A stretch of DNA of 64,000 nucleotides, from assembly GCF_046054165.1 (NCBI RefSeq), contig NZ_JBFNXK010000019.1:15986-79985 (forward strand), in the 5' to 3' direction. How positions within the stretch are numbered: position 1 is the stretch's first letter; every line of letters starts with the position of its first letter. Both the position numbers and the translations under genes were made by a program. Of the stretch, positions 17,730 to 25,726 are shown in pieces. The stretch comes from Celerinatantimonas sp046054165 (GTDB taxonomy: Bacteria > Pseudomonadota > Gammaproteobacteria > Enterobacterales > Celerinatantimonadaceae). Below the pieces are notes generated by a model. It had not been told where the DNA came from. It saw only the letters and a program-made list of their open reading frames with translations, and did not search any database.

Positions 17730-19181
17730 CTACTGCACATTCCGAGAGATTTGTGGCGTATAACTAGCACTTCCGGCTTTGACAAAATCAACAAAATTAC
17801 AGATCCCGGAAATAGCTTCATCATCATGATGAGACACATAAACCATCTGCGTTAATTGTTGTTGTGCAATCAGTGATAACGCTTGCAAGACTAGTTTACG
17901 GTTAAAATAATCCAGCCCCTGACAAGGTTCATCGAGCAAGAGTAACAATGGATGTTTAATCAACGCCCGGGCGATCAACAATAACCGTTGCTGACCATAG
18001 CTTAATTCACGGAACCCTTTTTTTGCCAGATGTTCCATTTTTAACAAACTCAGCCAGGCCAGTGCTTGTTCTTTTTCCTCATAACTCGGCTGCTGATACA
18101 AACCGATGGAATCATAAAATCCGGAGATCACAACATTCAATGCGCTGGTATTGACCCGATACTGTAAATGCAGGGCAGACGAAACCATGCCGATACGCTG
18201 CTTGACCTGCCAGATACTTTCCCCACTCCCGCGACGCGTCCCAAATAATTCAATCTGATTACTATAACATTGAGGATGATCGCCAAAGATTAAATTGAGT
18301 AGGGTACTTTTGCCACAGCCATTGGGCCCACGGACCTGCCAATGTTCACCGGCATGAATTTGCCAGTCAAGATCCTGAAAGATCACGCCGTCATGATACG
18401 CAACTTTTCCGGACTGAATCGCAAATAGCGGATCAAAATTCTGAAAATCAGGCGTGCCAGCCGATAGAGTTGCCACGACCGCCGAAGAAACCTCCGAAGC
18501 CATGGCTAGCCATTGCTGACGCAGCGGATGGCTAAGCCACTGTTCACGTTCAAAACTGCTATGGAACTGCCCGTCATCAAATAAGGCAATTTGGCTAAAA
18601 CAAGCCGGTAGCTCCTGATCACGACTAGTAATCATCAGCAATTGATAATGCTGACTTAATTTGTCGAGAAGTTGGCCAAGCTGCTGCTGGAACTGCTTAT
18701 CCAATCCGGCATAGGGTTCATCTAAAACCAGCAGTTCAGGATCCTGTAAAATGGCTCGAGCCAGCATCAGACGTCGGGTTTCCCCGGTCGATAACATAAA
18801 AAAGCCACGAGAGCGAAGATGCGTTAAACCACAATCGGCCATCACCTGTTCGATCCGCTCCGGATCCAAGCACACTTCAGTCAGTAACTCTTCCACTGAA
18901 GACCCCGGATCAACTTCATTGGTCAAATCAGTTTCATCATTGGCTTTTTCACGTTCTAACAAGCGCTGCTGTACACTTAATGACACGACACCGACACATC
19001 CGGGAACTCCTTTCAGAGTCCCATTAACCAACTCTGCTTCGTCACACAGATAGTCAGCTAATAAAGATGGAGAGTTATCTCCGGCAATAATACAGGTGTG
19101 TTGCCCTGAAGCGATTTGCCAGGATTTAATAAAACAACTTTGTTGGTCTTTTTGGAATTGGCACTGCTCAAATTCAATCAT
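17730..19181 (-). CDS. modF: ModF-like tandem ABC ATPase
   Basis: A 483-residue soluble protein with two ABC modules, the length and layout of ModF (PhrA). The C-terminal module is complete: GPNGCGKST, LSYGQQRLLLIARAL, LLLLLDEPCQGLD and a switch histidine in VSHHDDE. The N-terminal module keeps LSTGETRRLMLARAIL and LLVLDEPYAGLD, but its Walker A region reads AGDNSPSLLADYL and has lost the GxGKS core, so that site should not bind ATP normally. ModF has been linked to molybdate genes in E. coli, but no mod gene is nearby and its role is unclear. AAGGAGG precedes the start. Confidence 0.8.
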   Translation of the reverse strand: MIEFEQCQFQKDQQSCFIKSWQIASGQHTCIIAGDNSPSLLADYLCDEAELVNGTLKGVPGCVGVVSLSVQQRLLEREKANDETDLTNEVDPGSSVEELLTEVCLDPERIEQVMADCGLTHLRSRGFFMLSTGETRRLMLARAILQDPELLVLDEPYAGLDKQFQQQLGQLLDKLSQHYQLLMITSRDQELPACFSQIALFDDGQFHSSFEREQWLSHPLRQQWLAMASEVSSAVVATLSAGTPDFQNFDPLFAIQSGKVAYHDGVIFQDLDWQIHAGEHWQVRGPNGCGKSTLLNLIFGDHPQCYSNQIELFGTRRGSGESIWQVKQRIGMVSSALHLQYRVNTSALNVVISGFYDSIGLYQQPSYEEKEQALAWLSLLKMEHLAKKGFRELSYGQQRLLLIARALIKHPLLLLLDEPCQGLDYFNRKLVLQALSLIAQQQLTQMVYVSHHDDEAISGICNFVDFVKAGSASYTPQISRNVQ

Positions 19182-19290
19182 GATTCTATCAACCTCCTTG
19201 ATAGCTCCATGCTAACGGATCTTTTAAAAATTGCGACTAGGATCGCAATAAGAATTGAATCAGAATAATTATTCAAAGAGATAAACGACG

Positions 19291-19317
19291 AAAGCCCGCT
19301 TAAAATAAGCGGGCTTT
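19291..19317 (-). terminator. Terminator after tRNA pair, copy 1
   Basis: AAAGCCCGCTT and AAGCGGGCTTT pair over 11 bases around a 5-base loop, directly downstream of the minus-strand tRNA pair. Confidence 0.8.
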
Positions 19318-19324
19318 CTGAATG

Positions 19325-19400
19325 TGGCTCCTCCTGCTGGGCTCGAACCAGCGACCTGCGGATTAACAGTCCGTCGCTCTACCAACTGAGCTAAGGAGGA
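19325..19400 (-). tRNA. tRNA-Asn (GTT), copy 1
   Basis: A 76-base tRNA with a TCCTCCT/AGGAGGA acceptor stem, TAGCTCAG.TGGTAGA D-arm, anticodon GTT in GACTGTTAATC, TTCGA in the T-loop and an encoded CCA. The next tRNA gene lies 4 bases upstream on the same transcript. Confidence 0.97.
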
Positions 19401-19404
19401 ATTG

Positions 19405-19480
19405 TGGTGCCCAGAGGCGGAATCGAACCACCGACACGAGGATTTTCAATCCTCTGCTCTACCGACTGAGCTATCTGGGC
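19405..19480 (-). tRNA. tRNA-Phe (GAA), copy 1
   Basis: A 76-base tRNA with a GCCCAGA/TCTGGGC acceptor stem, anticodon GAA in GATTGAAAATC, GGTTCGATTC T-arm and an encoded CCA. It precedes tRNA-Asn in the transcript. Confidence 0.97.
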
Positions 19481-19910
19481 AACGGCGGCTATTAAACGTT
19501 TTCGCCGGAGGGAAATCAAGTAATTTTTTTAAAAAAATGACTAACCGCGCATTTTAACGTCAATCCGATGTTTTTATAATCGCAGATGACTCAAATCAAG
19601 CCATATAGGCTATATGACTGTGCTTTTTTCCCCTCAAAATAACCGCCCACACATTGCTCATCCGTTATAACTATTAATTTTTTCTTCCTTCGGCGATTTT
19701 CATAAGAAAAAGAGCAAACGGATCAAATTCACTTTAGATGATTAGGGTCTGGATAATTTTAGACAAGATAGCGATATATCGATTTAATTAGATTCAACGA
19801 GTCCGCATGTAAACGTGATAAACACCATGCCAACACATCAATCATACAACCAAATTTGACAAGGACTTCAAATATCTTTTAAAAGCACGAACGCATGTTC
19901 TGAAACGACG

Positions 19911-19937
19911 AAAGCCCGCTTAAAACAAGCGGGCTTT
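19911..19937 (-). terminator. Terminator after tRNA pair, copy 2
   Basis: The same 11-base stem as at 19291-19317, with loop AAAAC. Confidence 0.8.
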
Positions 19938-19944
19938 CTGAATG

Positions 19945-20020
19945 TGGCTCCTCCTGCTGGGCTCGAACCAGCGACCTGCGGATTAACAGTCCGTCGCTCT
20001 ACCAACTGAGCTAAGGAGGA
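19945..20020 (-). tRNA. tRNA-Asn (GTT), copy 2
   Basis: Identical to the copy at 19325-19400, including the encoded CCA. Confidence 0.97.
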
Positions 20021-20024
20021 ATTG

Positions 20025-20100
20025 TGGTGCCCAGAGGCGGAATCGAACCACCGACACGAGGATTTTCAATCCTCTGCTCTACCGACTGAGCTATCTGGGC
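20025..20100 (-). tRNA. tRNA-Phe (GAA), copy 2
   Basis: Identical to the copy at 19405-19480, including the encoded CCA. Confidence 0.97.
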
Positions 20101-20280
20101 AACGGGGCGTTATTAAACTTTTTTTAAGGTCCTAAGTCAACATTATTTTTCACTCAAAAATGCGATTGAACAGTAAACAACCAATTTTTATGATTTATAG
20201 GCAATTCTGCGATTATTTTCAGTAAAAGAGCGTGAACAGGGTCCAATAAATTCTCAAATAAACTATCCATGATCCGATTC

Positions 20281-20292
20281 ATGTTATAACAT
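20281..20292. promoter_or_regulatory. Zur-box-like palindrome
   Basis: ATGTTATAACAT is a perfect 12-base palindrome followed by AACG. It contains the outer halves of the gammaproteobacterial Zur consensus (ATGTTATA..TATAACAT) with a shortened centre. It ends 32 bases before the zur start codon, so the operon is probably repressed by its own product when zinc is sufficient. Confidence 0.6.
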
Positions 20293-20324
20293 AACGATTT
20301 ATTTTTTAAACAATAGTTAAGCTT

Positions 20325-20777
20325 ATGCAGCGACAACTGGCCCATTTAGTCAAAACAGCAGAACATTACTGTGAGCAAAACCAACAACGTCTAACCCCTA
20401 ATCGCCGAGAAGTTTTATCGATTTTAGCGACCAATCATACCCCCATGAGCGCTTATGAGATTCTCGATGCGATGAAACCCAAGCATCAATCGATCAAGCC
20501 CCCCACTGTTTATCGGGCTTTAAAATTTTTATTGGATGCCGGGCTAATTCATAATATTGAATCAACCAATCAATATTTACTTTGTAATCACCTCGATCAT
20601 CCGCATCAGCCCCAGTTATTAGTCTGTCAGGTATGCCGGTCTGTTGAAGAGATCCCATTAAGTGACGAGATGCACAAACAACTGTGTGAGAGTGCTAAAT
20701 CGAGAGGATTTCATCTCATTCACCATGCGATCGAATTACACGGTATTTGCCACAATTGCCAAGAGCAACATAATTGA
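20325..20777 (+). CDS. zur: Zinc uptake regulator Zur (Fur family)
   Basis: A 150-residue Fur-family repressor with an N-terminal winged helix (LTPNRREVLSIL, PPTVYRALKFLLDAGL), then CNHLDHPHQ and the structural zinc cysteines CQVC and CHNC. Zur rather than Fur is favoured by the CQVC pattern, the Zur-like palindrome upstream and a downstream COG0523 metal GTPase gene coupled by a TGATG overlap. It represses zinc-acquisition genes when zinc is plentiful. Confidence 0.88.
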   Translation: MQRQLAHLVKTAEHYCEQNQQRLTPNRREVLSILATNHTPMSAYEILDAMKPKHQSIKPPTVYRALKFLLDAGLIHNIESTNQYLLCNHLDHPHQPQLLVCQVCRSVEEIPLSDEMHKQLCESAKSRGFHLIHHAIELHGICHNCQEQHN

Positions 20778-21691
20778 TGTCCATCGATACCCATCTCATT
20801 AGCGGTTTTTTGGGAAGTGGCAAAACCACAACCCTCAATGCGTTATTACGACAAAAACCGGTATCCGAGCGTTGGGGGATCCTCATCAACGAATTTGGAG
20901 AACTCGGATTAGATGAACGCCTGATTATCGCGGATAATTCTGTACTCTTACGACAAATCAGTGGGGGGTGTTTATGTTGTACTCAAGGGGCAGCATTTCG
21001 CTTAGCTTTAGAGCAATTAATCAGTTTCAAACCAAATCGAATTCTCATTGAACCCACCGGGCTGGGTCATCCGGGAACGATCATTCAACAACTAGTGCAA
21101 CACCCTCATATTCAGTATCATTCAACCTTTGTTATCGTTGATATCCAACAAGTTTTGGATCCTCAATATCAGTCTGAATATCTGTGGCAACAAATGTTCA
21201 ACGGCGCATCTTATATTGTGCTGAATAAATTAGATCAAGTGTCCTCAGCAATACACGCTCAGGCCATTGAATGGCTACAGCAGCATTATCCGCAACAAAA
21301 AAAGATTTCAGTTGAATATGGACAACTCCCCCTGAAATACTTCACAATGCCTGTCCCGCTTTGTACTCAGCCCTGTGAATCCAAAGTGATCACACACATT
21401 TCTCGGGTCGAGCAGCAGGGTCAGGGATATCAGAGTTGTGGCTGGCAATTTCCACAAACGGTGAGCTTTAACCATCAGGCATTAATAGCGCTGTTGCAAC
21501 GTTACCAAGTACGGCGCGTCAAAGCGCATCTACATACAGATATAGGATGGAGAACGATCAATGGTCTTGGTCGTCAAATCAACAGCTGTCCGGCCAAAGC
21601 GGCCGCTACAGCTAAATTGGAACTCATCCATTCCGAACGACTGAACTGGCCCGATATTGAACAAGAACTACAAAATGTTAAGACTGGATAA
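20777..21691 (+). CDS. COG0523 (CobW-type) zinc-metallochaperone GTPase
   Basis: A 304-residue P-loop GTPase with GFLGSGKTTTLNALL at the N terminus, the family's metal-binding CxCC motif as GGCLCC (about residue 60), GLGHPG and NKLD. The ATG overlaps the zur stop codon (TGATG), so translation is coupled. COG0523 proteins of zur operons deliver zinc to client enzymes during zinc shortage. The protein is near the shorter end of the family and its C-terminal domain is reduced. Confidence 0.85.
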   Translation: MSIDTHLISGFLGSGKTTTLNALLRQKPVSERWGILINEFGELGLDERLIIADNSVLLRQISGGCLCCTQGAAFRLALEQLISFKPNRILIEPTGLGHPGTIIQQLVQHPHIQYHSTFVIVDIQQVLDPQYQSEYLWQQMFNGASYIVLNKLDQVSSAIHAQAIEWLQQHYPQQKKISVEYGQLPLKYFTMPVPLCTQPCESKVITHISRVEQQGQGYQSCGWQFPQTVSFNHQALIALLQRYQVRRVKAHLHTDIGWRTINGLGRQINSCPAKAAATAKLELIHSERLNWPDIEQELQNVKTG

Positions 21692-21696
21692 GAAGT

Positions 21697-22998
21697 ATGT
21701 CTTTAAAGAAGTTTAATTTTTGGTCACGTTGGTGGGCTCTGCCTAAGCTACACCGCCGTGGACTGTTACTCATTATTATTTTACTGGCCATTGTTTTTGC
21801 CTGGACCCCATCTAAAAATTTAACAGGTGAAGTCAACCTGCCGGCCAGTCAACCCAGCCAGGATCAACCTGGAGAAACGCTCCCTTCAGCCAGTGACCCG
21901 GTCACCGATCAAAACCAGAGTATGCAACCCAGTCGTGAATACACAATTGTAACGGGTGATACGTTAGGTGAGATCTTTACTCATCTGGGATTAAGCTATA
22001 ACCAGATGAACACTATCCTAGAAAATGACCAAACTCAGGCACTCGATACTCTAAATCCTGGTGATAAATTACGCTTCTGGCTCAATGACAAACAGCAGTT
22101 GACCCGTTTTCAGGTGTACTTCAATCCGGGATATTATGTCGATTTTAATCTATTAGAAGATGGCAGTTACGAATCTAAAGAAATCCGGCTGGAAGGGACT
22201 TGGAAACGTCGCCTGATCCGAGGAAAAATAGAAGGCAGTCTCTATTTATCCGCCCGTAAGCTTGGATTAACTCCCGCTGAAATTGATCAGATCGGCCAGA
22301 TGTTCAGAGATAAAATCAATTTCAGCCGAGAACTACGCGCCGGCGATCTGTTCCAGGTGGTCCTTGAAGATCAATTTATTGATGGACAAGCGACCGGAGA
22401 AAACCATCTGCTAGCGGTCCAGATCGTGAATCGCAACCGAGAACTGAATGCTTTTTTGTTTGATAACGGCAAATATTATGATGAAAACGGTGACAGTTTA
22501 ACCCGGGCTTTTTTACGGTATCCAACTAAACGCCACTACCGCATCAGTTCGCCGTTTAATTTACATCGCCGTCATCCGGTAACCGGGCGCATCGCCCCCC
22601 ATTTTGGGACTGATTTTGCCTGTGCCAGTGGAACCCCAGTCATTGCTACCGGAGATGGTGTCGTGACCCGAGTAATCCGCCATCCTTATGCGGGATTATA
22701 TGTGGTTATTCGTCACGGAAGTACCTACATCACCCGTTATCTACATTTAAGCAAAACCTTCGTTAAACAGGGGCAACCGGTGAAACGAGGACAAGTGATT
22801 GCATTATCAGGCGCAACCGGACGTGTCACAGGACCGCATTTGCACTACGAATTTCGTATTAATAATCGCCCGGTAAATCCGATGAGTGCCAAAATTCCAA
22901 TGGCGGCAGCGGTTTCACGTAAAGATATGCCCGCCTTTAAGAAAGTGGTCAAAGAAATGCTTCAGACCATGAAGGAGAATGCTCCGGCTGCATCATAG
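21697..22998 (+). CDS. mepM: M23 murein DD-endopeptidase, MepM-like
   Basis: A 433-residue cell-wall enzyme that cuts peptide cross-links, starting 5 bases after the COG0523 gene. An N-terminal membrane anchor (LLLIIILLAIVFAW, about 26-39) leads to a Pro/Gln-rich linker, a LysM/OapA-like region (YTIVTGDTLGEIFTHLG, about 86-102) and a second conserved domain. The C-terminal LytM domain carries the zinc ligands HFGTD and HLHYEF. Length matches E. coli MepM (440). Its place in the zur operon suggests zinc-regulated expression, as known for ShyB of Vibrio cholerae, so it could equally be named ShyB-like. Confidence 0.85.
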   Translation: MSLKKFNFWSRWWALPKLHRRGLLLIIILLAIVFAWTPSKNLTGEVNLPASQPSQDQPGETLPSASDPVTDQNQSMQPSREYTIVTGDTLGEIFTHLGLSYNQMNTILENDQTQALDTLNPGDKLRFWLNDKQQLTRFQVYFNPGYYVDFNLLEDGSYESKEIRLEGTWKRRLIRGKIEGSLYLSARKLGLTPAEIDQIGQMFRDKINFSRELRAGDLFQVVLEDQFIDGQATGENHLLAVQIVNRNRELNAFLFDNGKYYDENGDSLTRAFLRYPTKRHYRISSPFNLHRRHPVTGRIAPHFGTDFACASGTPVIATGDGVVTRVIRHPYAGLYVVIRHGSTYITRYLHLSKTFVKQGQPVKRGQVIALSGATGRVTGPHLHYEFRINNRPVNPMSAKIPMAAAVSRKDMPAFKKVVKEMLQTMKENAPAAS

Positions 22999-23006
22999 GA
23001 GTGTTA

Positions 23007-23046
23007 AGCATTCCGGCATAACTTTTTTATCCCGGAATGCTCTTTA
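23007..23046 (+). terminator. Terminator of the zur operon
   Basis: AGCATTCCGG (23007-23016) pairs with CCGGAATGCT (23032-23041) over 10 bases with a T-rich loop, followed by CTTTAA. It lies just after the endopeptidase stop codon. Confidence 0.75.
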
Positions 23047-23059
23047 ATCAATAACGGGC

Positions 23060-24247
23060 TTAGAAGACCCGGCACAAAAATCCTTTCAGATAAAAACCTT
23101 CGGGATAGGGTCCGGCAACTGGATGATCTTCGGCCTGTTCCAATGCTTTAATAAACTGGATTTGCCGACCGGCATCCAAGGCTGCATCCGCTACAATTTT
23201 CTGGAATAACTCTTTGGGCATCAGCCCGGAACAAGAAAAAGTAGCTAATAACCCGCCGGGCTCCAAAAGGCCCATCGCCAAGCGGTTAATATCCTGATAG
23301 CCCCGGCTCGCGCGTTTTAAATGGGCTTTACTATCGACAAATTTGGGCGGATCCAACACGATCAGATCAAAGTTCAGCTCCCCCTGATAATCTCGTAATG
23401 CCTGAAATACATCGATTTTAATATGCTGAATCCGGGTATCATCCAACTGATTCAAACTCACATTCGCCGCCGCGATATCCAATGCATTTTGAGAAACATC
23501 CAGATTCATAACGGATGCCGCCTGCCCCGCCAGAGCATACGTTCCAAACCCTCCGGTATAACTGAAGCAGTTTAAAACCCGGCGTCCCCGAGCCAATTGA
23601 CCAACCAATTGCCGGTTATTACGCTGATCCAAATAGTAGCCCGTTTTATGACCCGTGATAATATCCACCCATAATTTCAGGCCATTCTCTTCAATCACCA
23701 TAGGCTGTGGTGGCAAGGTTCCGGCGAGTAATCCGGTCACCGGCTCCAGCCCTTCTTTTTTTCTGACATCGACATCAGAACGCTCATATACACAGCAATT
23801 TGGATACAGGGTCGTTAATGCCTCAAGTAACATCGAACGACACCAATCCGCTCCGGCACTGAGCAACTGAATCACCAAGACATCGGCGTACCGATCAATC
23901 GTGACGCCTGGTAAACCATCATTTTCCCCGGCCACTAAGCGATAACTATTGGTTTGTGAAAATTCACTTAAAAGAGCACGCCCGGCTTGTGCCTGCTGCA
24001 ATTTTTCGATAAAAAATTCAGTCGTGACCGGAGTTCGTTTATCGAAACTCCAAACACGAGCTCGGATCTGCGAGTCCGGTGAATATCCAGCATAAGCAAG
24101 CCACTGTCCGGCTGAAGAATAAATCGATACAATATCCCCTCGTGCCGGAGAGCCTTCAACACGCTCAACCGCATTGGAAAACAGCCAAGGATGGCGTCGA
24201 AATAAGGATTTTTCACGTTTAGGATGTAAATAAAGGGCTGGTTTCAT
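23060..24247 (-). CDS. rlmI: 23S rRNA m5C1962 methyltransferase RlmI
   Basis: A 395-residue SAM-dependent methyltransferase. A PUA RNA-binding domain occupies residues 1-80 (HPKREKSLFRRHPWLFSNAV), followed by an EEHEE-type linker domain and a Rossmann methyltransferase with NCFSYTGGFGTYAL (SAM site), VLDPPKF and a catalytic cysteine in TFSCSG. Length matches E. coli RlmI (396). It is monocistronic and convergent with the zur operon. Confidence 0.92.
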   Translation of the reverse strand: MKPALYLHPKREKSLFRRHPWLFSNAVERVEGSPARGDIVSIYSSAGQWLAYAGYSPDSQIRARVWSFDKRTPVTTEFFIEKLQQAQAGRALLSEFSQTNSYRLVAGENDGLPGVTIDRYADVLVIQLLSAGADWCRSMLLEALTTLYPNCCVYERSDVDVRKKEGLEPVTGLLAGTLPPQPMVIEENGLKLWVDIITGHKTGYYLDQRNNRQLVGQLARGRRVLNCFSYTGGFGTYALAGQAASVMNLDVSQNALDIAAANVSLNQLDDTRIQHIKIDVFQALRDYQGELNFDLIVLDPPKFVDSKAHLKRASRGYQDINRLAMGLLEPGGLLATFSCSGLMPKELFQKIVADAALDAGRQIQFIKALEQAEDHPVAGPYPEGFYLKGFLCRVF

Positions 24248-24335
24248 CTTGCATGTTCAGGGTTGGGCAAACAGGGCGATGATTATAGAAGTGGTTGGCT
24301 TGGCTTCCAAGCTTTTTAGTCGTTAAGATAATGTC

Positions 24336-24851
24336 ATGAATGATAGTGAACCATTAATAGAACAGAAGCGGCAACAACTAGCAGCATGCTTGGATACACT
24401 GCAAATAAAATATCAATCCTACTGCCATCCGCCGCTGATGACCTGTCAGGAAGCGGATCGAATCGGTCTAATTCGCAGTGGCTCTCGGATTAAAAATTTA
24501 TTTCTGCAGGATAACGTCGGTAAGCGCCATTTTTTACTGATCACTTATTCAGAGACGCCAATCGACTTAAAAATGTTAGCCAAAGAGCAGCAGACCAAAC
24601 GATTAGGGTTTGCTTCAGAACGACGCTTAGCTCATTATTTGAATGCCACACGGGGCTGCGTCTCCATTTTAGGACTATTTTACGATCAAGAACAGCAAGT
24701 AGAATTATGGATTGATCGACAATTATGGCATGAAACCAACGGACTCCAGTGTCATCCGCTGGATAACCGGCAAACCTGGGTGATTTCTAAACCGGATCTC
24801 ACTCGTTTTATTGAATACACGCGTCATTCCATACAACTTGTCGATTTATAG
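24336..24851 (+). CDS. YbaK/ProX-type prolyl-tRNA editing domain protein
   Basis: A 171-residue free-standing trans-editing protein of the ProRS INS/YbaK superfamily, resembling PrdX/ProXp deacylases that remove wrongly attached amino acids such as alanine from tRNA-Pro. Characteristic blocks are HPPLMTCQEAD, GSRIKNLFLQD, KRLGFASERRLAHYL, the glycine-rich loop GCVSILGLF and WVISKPDLTRFI. No tRNA-synthetase domain is present. It is divergent from rlmI. Confidence 0.82.
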   Translation: MNDSEPLIEQKRQQLAACLDTLQIKYQSYCHPPLMTCQEADRIGLIRSGSRIKNLFLQDNVGKRHFLLITYSETPIDLKMLAKEQQTKRLGFASERRLAHYLNATRGCVSILGLFYDQEQQVELWIDRQLWHETNGLQCHPLDNRQTWVISKPDLTRFIEYTRHSIQLVDL

Positions 24852-24925
24852 GCAATTGAGAGTATTTTCTGATATAACAGTCAGAATCATTAGTAAGTTT
24901 TGCGTGCGCTTTTAAAGGAGTAAGC

Positions 24926-25726
24926 ATGGCAGCTGAGCCATTGGGGGCCTGGACCCAAGCCCTTGCAATTCATACACCGTGGTTTTCTTCATTAACTGAT
25001 GCCCATTCATCCATTCATGCATATCAACTTTTCTGGCAAAATTTACCTTTCTGGGTCATTGCGTTACTCGGAGGGGCAGTTGTCGCCTATCAACGTCGCT
25101 GGTGGTCTAGCCTGGCGGCTTTATTAAGCATTACCGTCAGTTGGTCACTCGGAAGCTGGCCTTTAGTCAGCATGACGCTAGGGTGTTGGTTACCCATCTG
25201 GTTATCCAGCTGGCTAATCATTCGTTTTATTAGTCGCTTTGCCTCTCAGAGTGAGAAGTTATGCCGTTACAGCCACTATTTTCCGCAAAGTTGGCCCATC
25301 ATTATTATTTCGATATGGGCCATGATTACCCCTCCAATTTGGTGGAGTGCAGCCATCGCTTGCTGGATAGCTATCATTCCACAGCTGCTCAGCAAACGTC
25401 TGAAAATTTTCAACGCGATGCCAACCACCGCCATGAAACAAGCCAGCCAATTGGGAGCTAATCGTCATCAGTGCATTGAATGGGTTGCCAAACGTTATCT
25501 TAAGCAACCCCTGCGACATTGGCTGCGTGAATCATTGGTTTTATCCATGTTCTCTTGCATGTTAGCCGGGATCATCGGATTTCCGGGGATCGGCCAGATC
25601 TTTATCTCGGCATTGTATCAGCAGCAATATGAACAGTTAGCGCCTGCGGTCATTGCCCTGATCTGTATTCTAATATTCCTGTCATCACTAGTCGCCTCAG
25701 CTCAACATCGAGAGTCCCCGCTATGA
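24926..25726 (+). CDS. ProW-like ABC permease, divergent
   Basis: A 266-residue membrane protein with about seven hydrophobic segments. The coupling-loop region TTAMKQASQLGANRHQCIEW and the following FPGIGQIFISALYQQ match glycine-betaine/proline permeases of the ProW/OpuAB type. It overlaps the next gene by 4 bases (ATGA). No binding protein is nearby. The partner protein lacks ATPase motifs, so conventional transport is doubtful. A ribosome-binding AAAGGAG precedes the ATG. Confidence 0.75.
   Translation: MAAEPLGAWTQALAIHTPWFSSLTDAHSSIHAYQLFWQNLPFWVIALLGGAVVAYQRRWWSSLAALLSITVSWSLGSWPLVSMTLGCWLPIWLSSWLIIRFISRFASQSEKLCRYSHYFPQSWPIIIISIWAMITPPIWWSAAIACWIAIIPQLLSKRLKIFNAMPTTAMKQASQLGANRHQCIEWVAKRYLKQPLRHWLRESLVLSMFSCMLAGIIGFPGIGQIFISALYQQQYEQLAPAVIALICILIFLSSLVASAQHRESPL

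Larger units (their letters stand above)
19283..19485. repeat. tRNA-Asn/tRNA-Phe duplication, copy 1
   Basis: About 203 bases (terminator, tRNA-Asn, tRNA-Phe) recur almost unchanged at 19903-20105, 620 bases away in the same orientation. The only difference I see is one base in the terminator loop (AAAAT versus AAAAC). The match stops abruptly on both sides. Confidence 0.92.
19903..20105. repeat. tRNA-Asn/tRNA-Phe duplication, copy 2
   Basis: Near-identical copy of 19283-19485 with its own terminator. The 417 bases between the copies contain no recognised gene, and each copy should have its own promoter upstream of tRNA-Phe. Confidence 0.92.
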
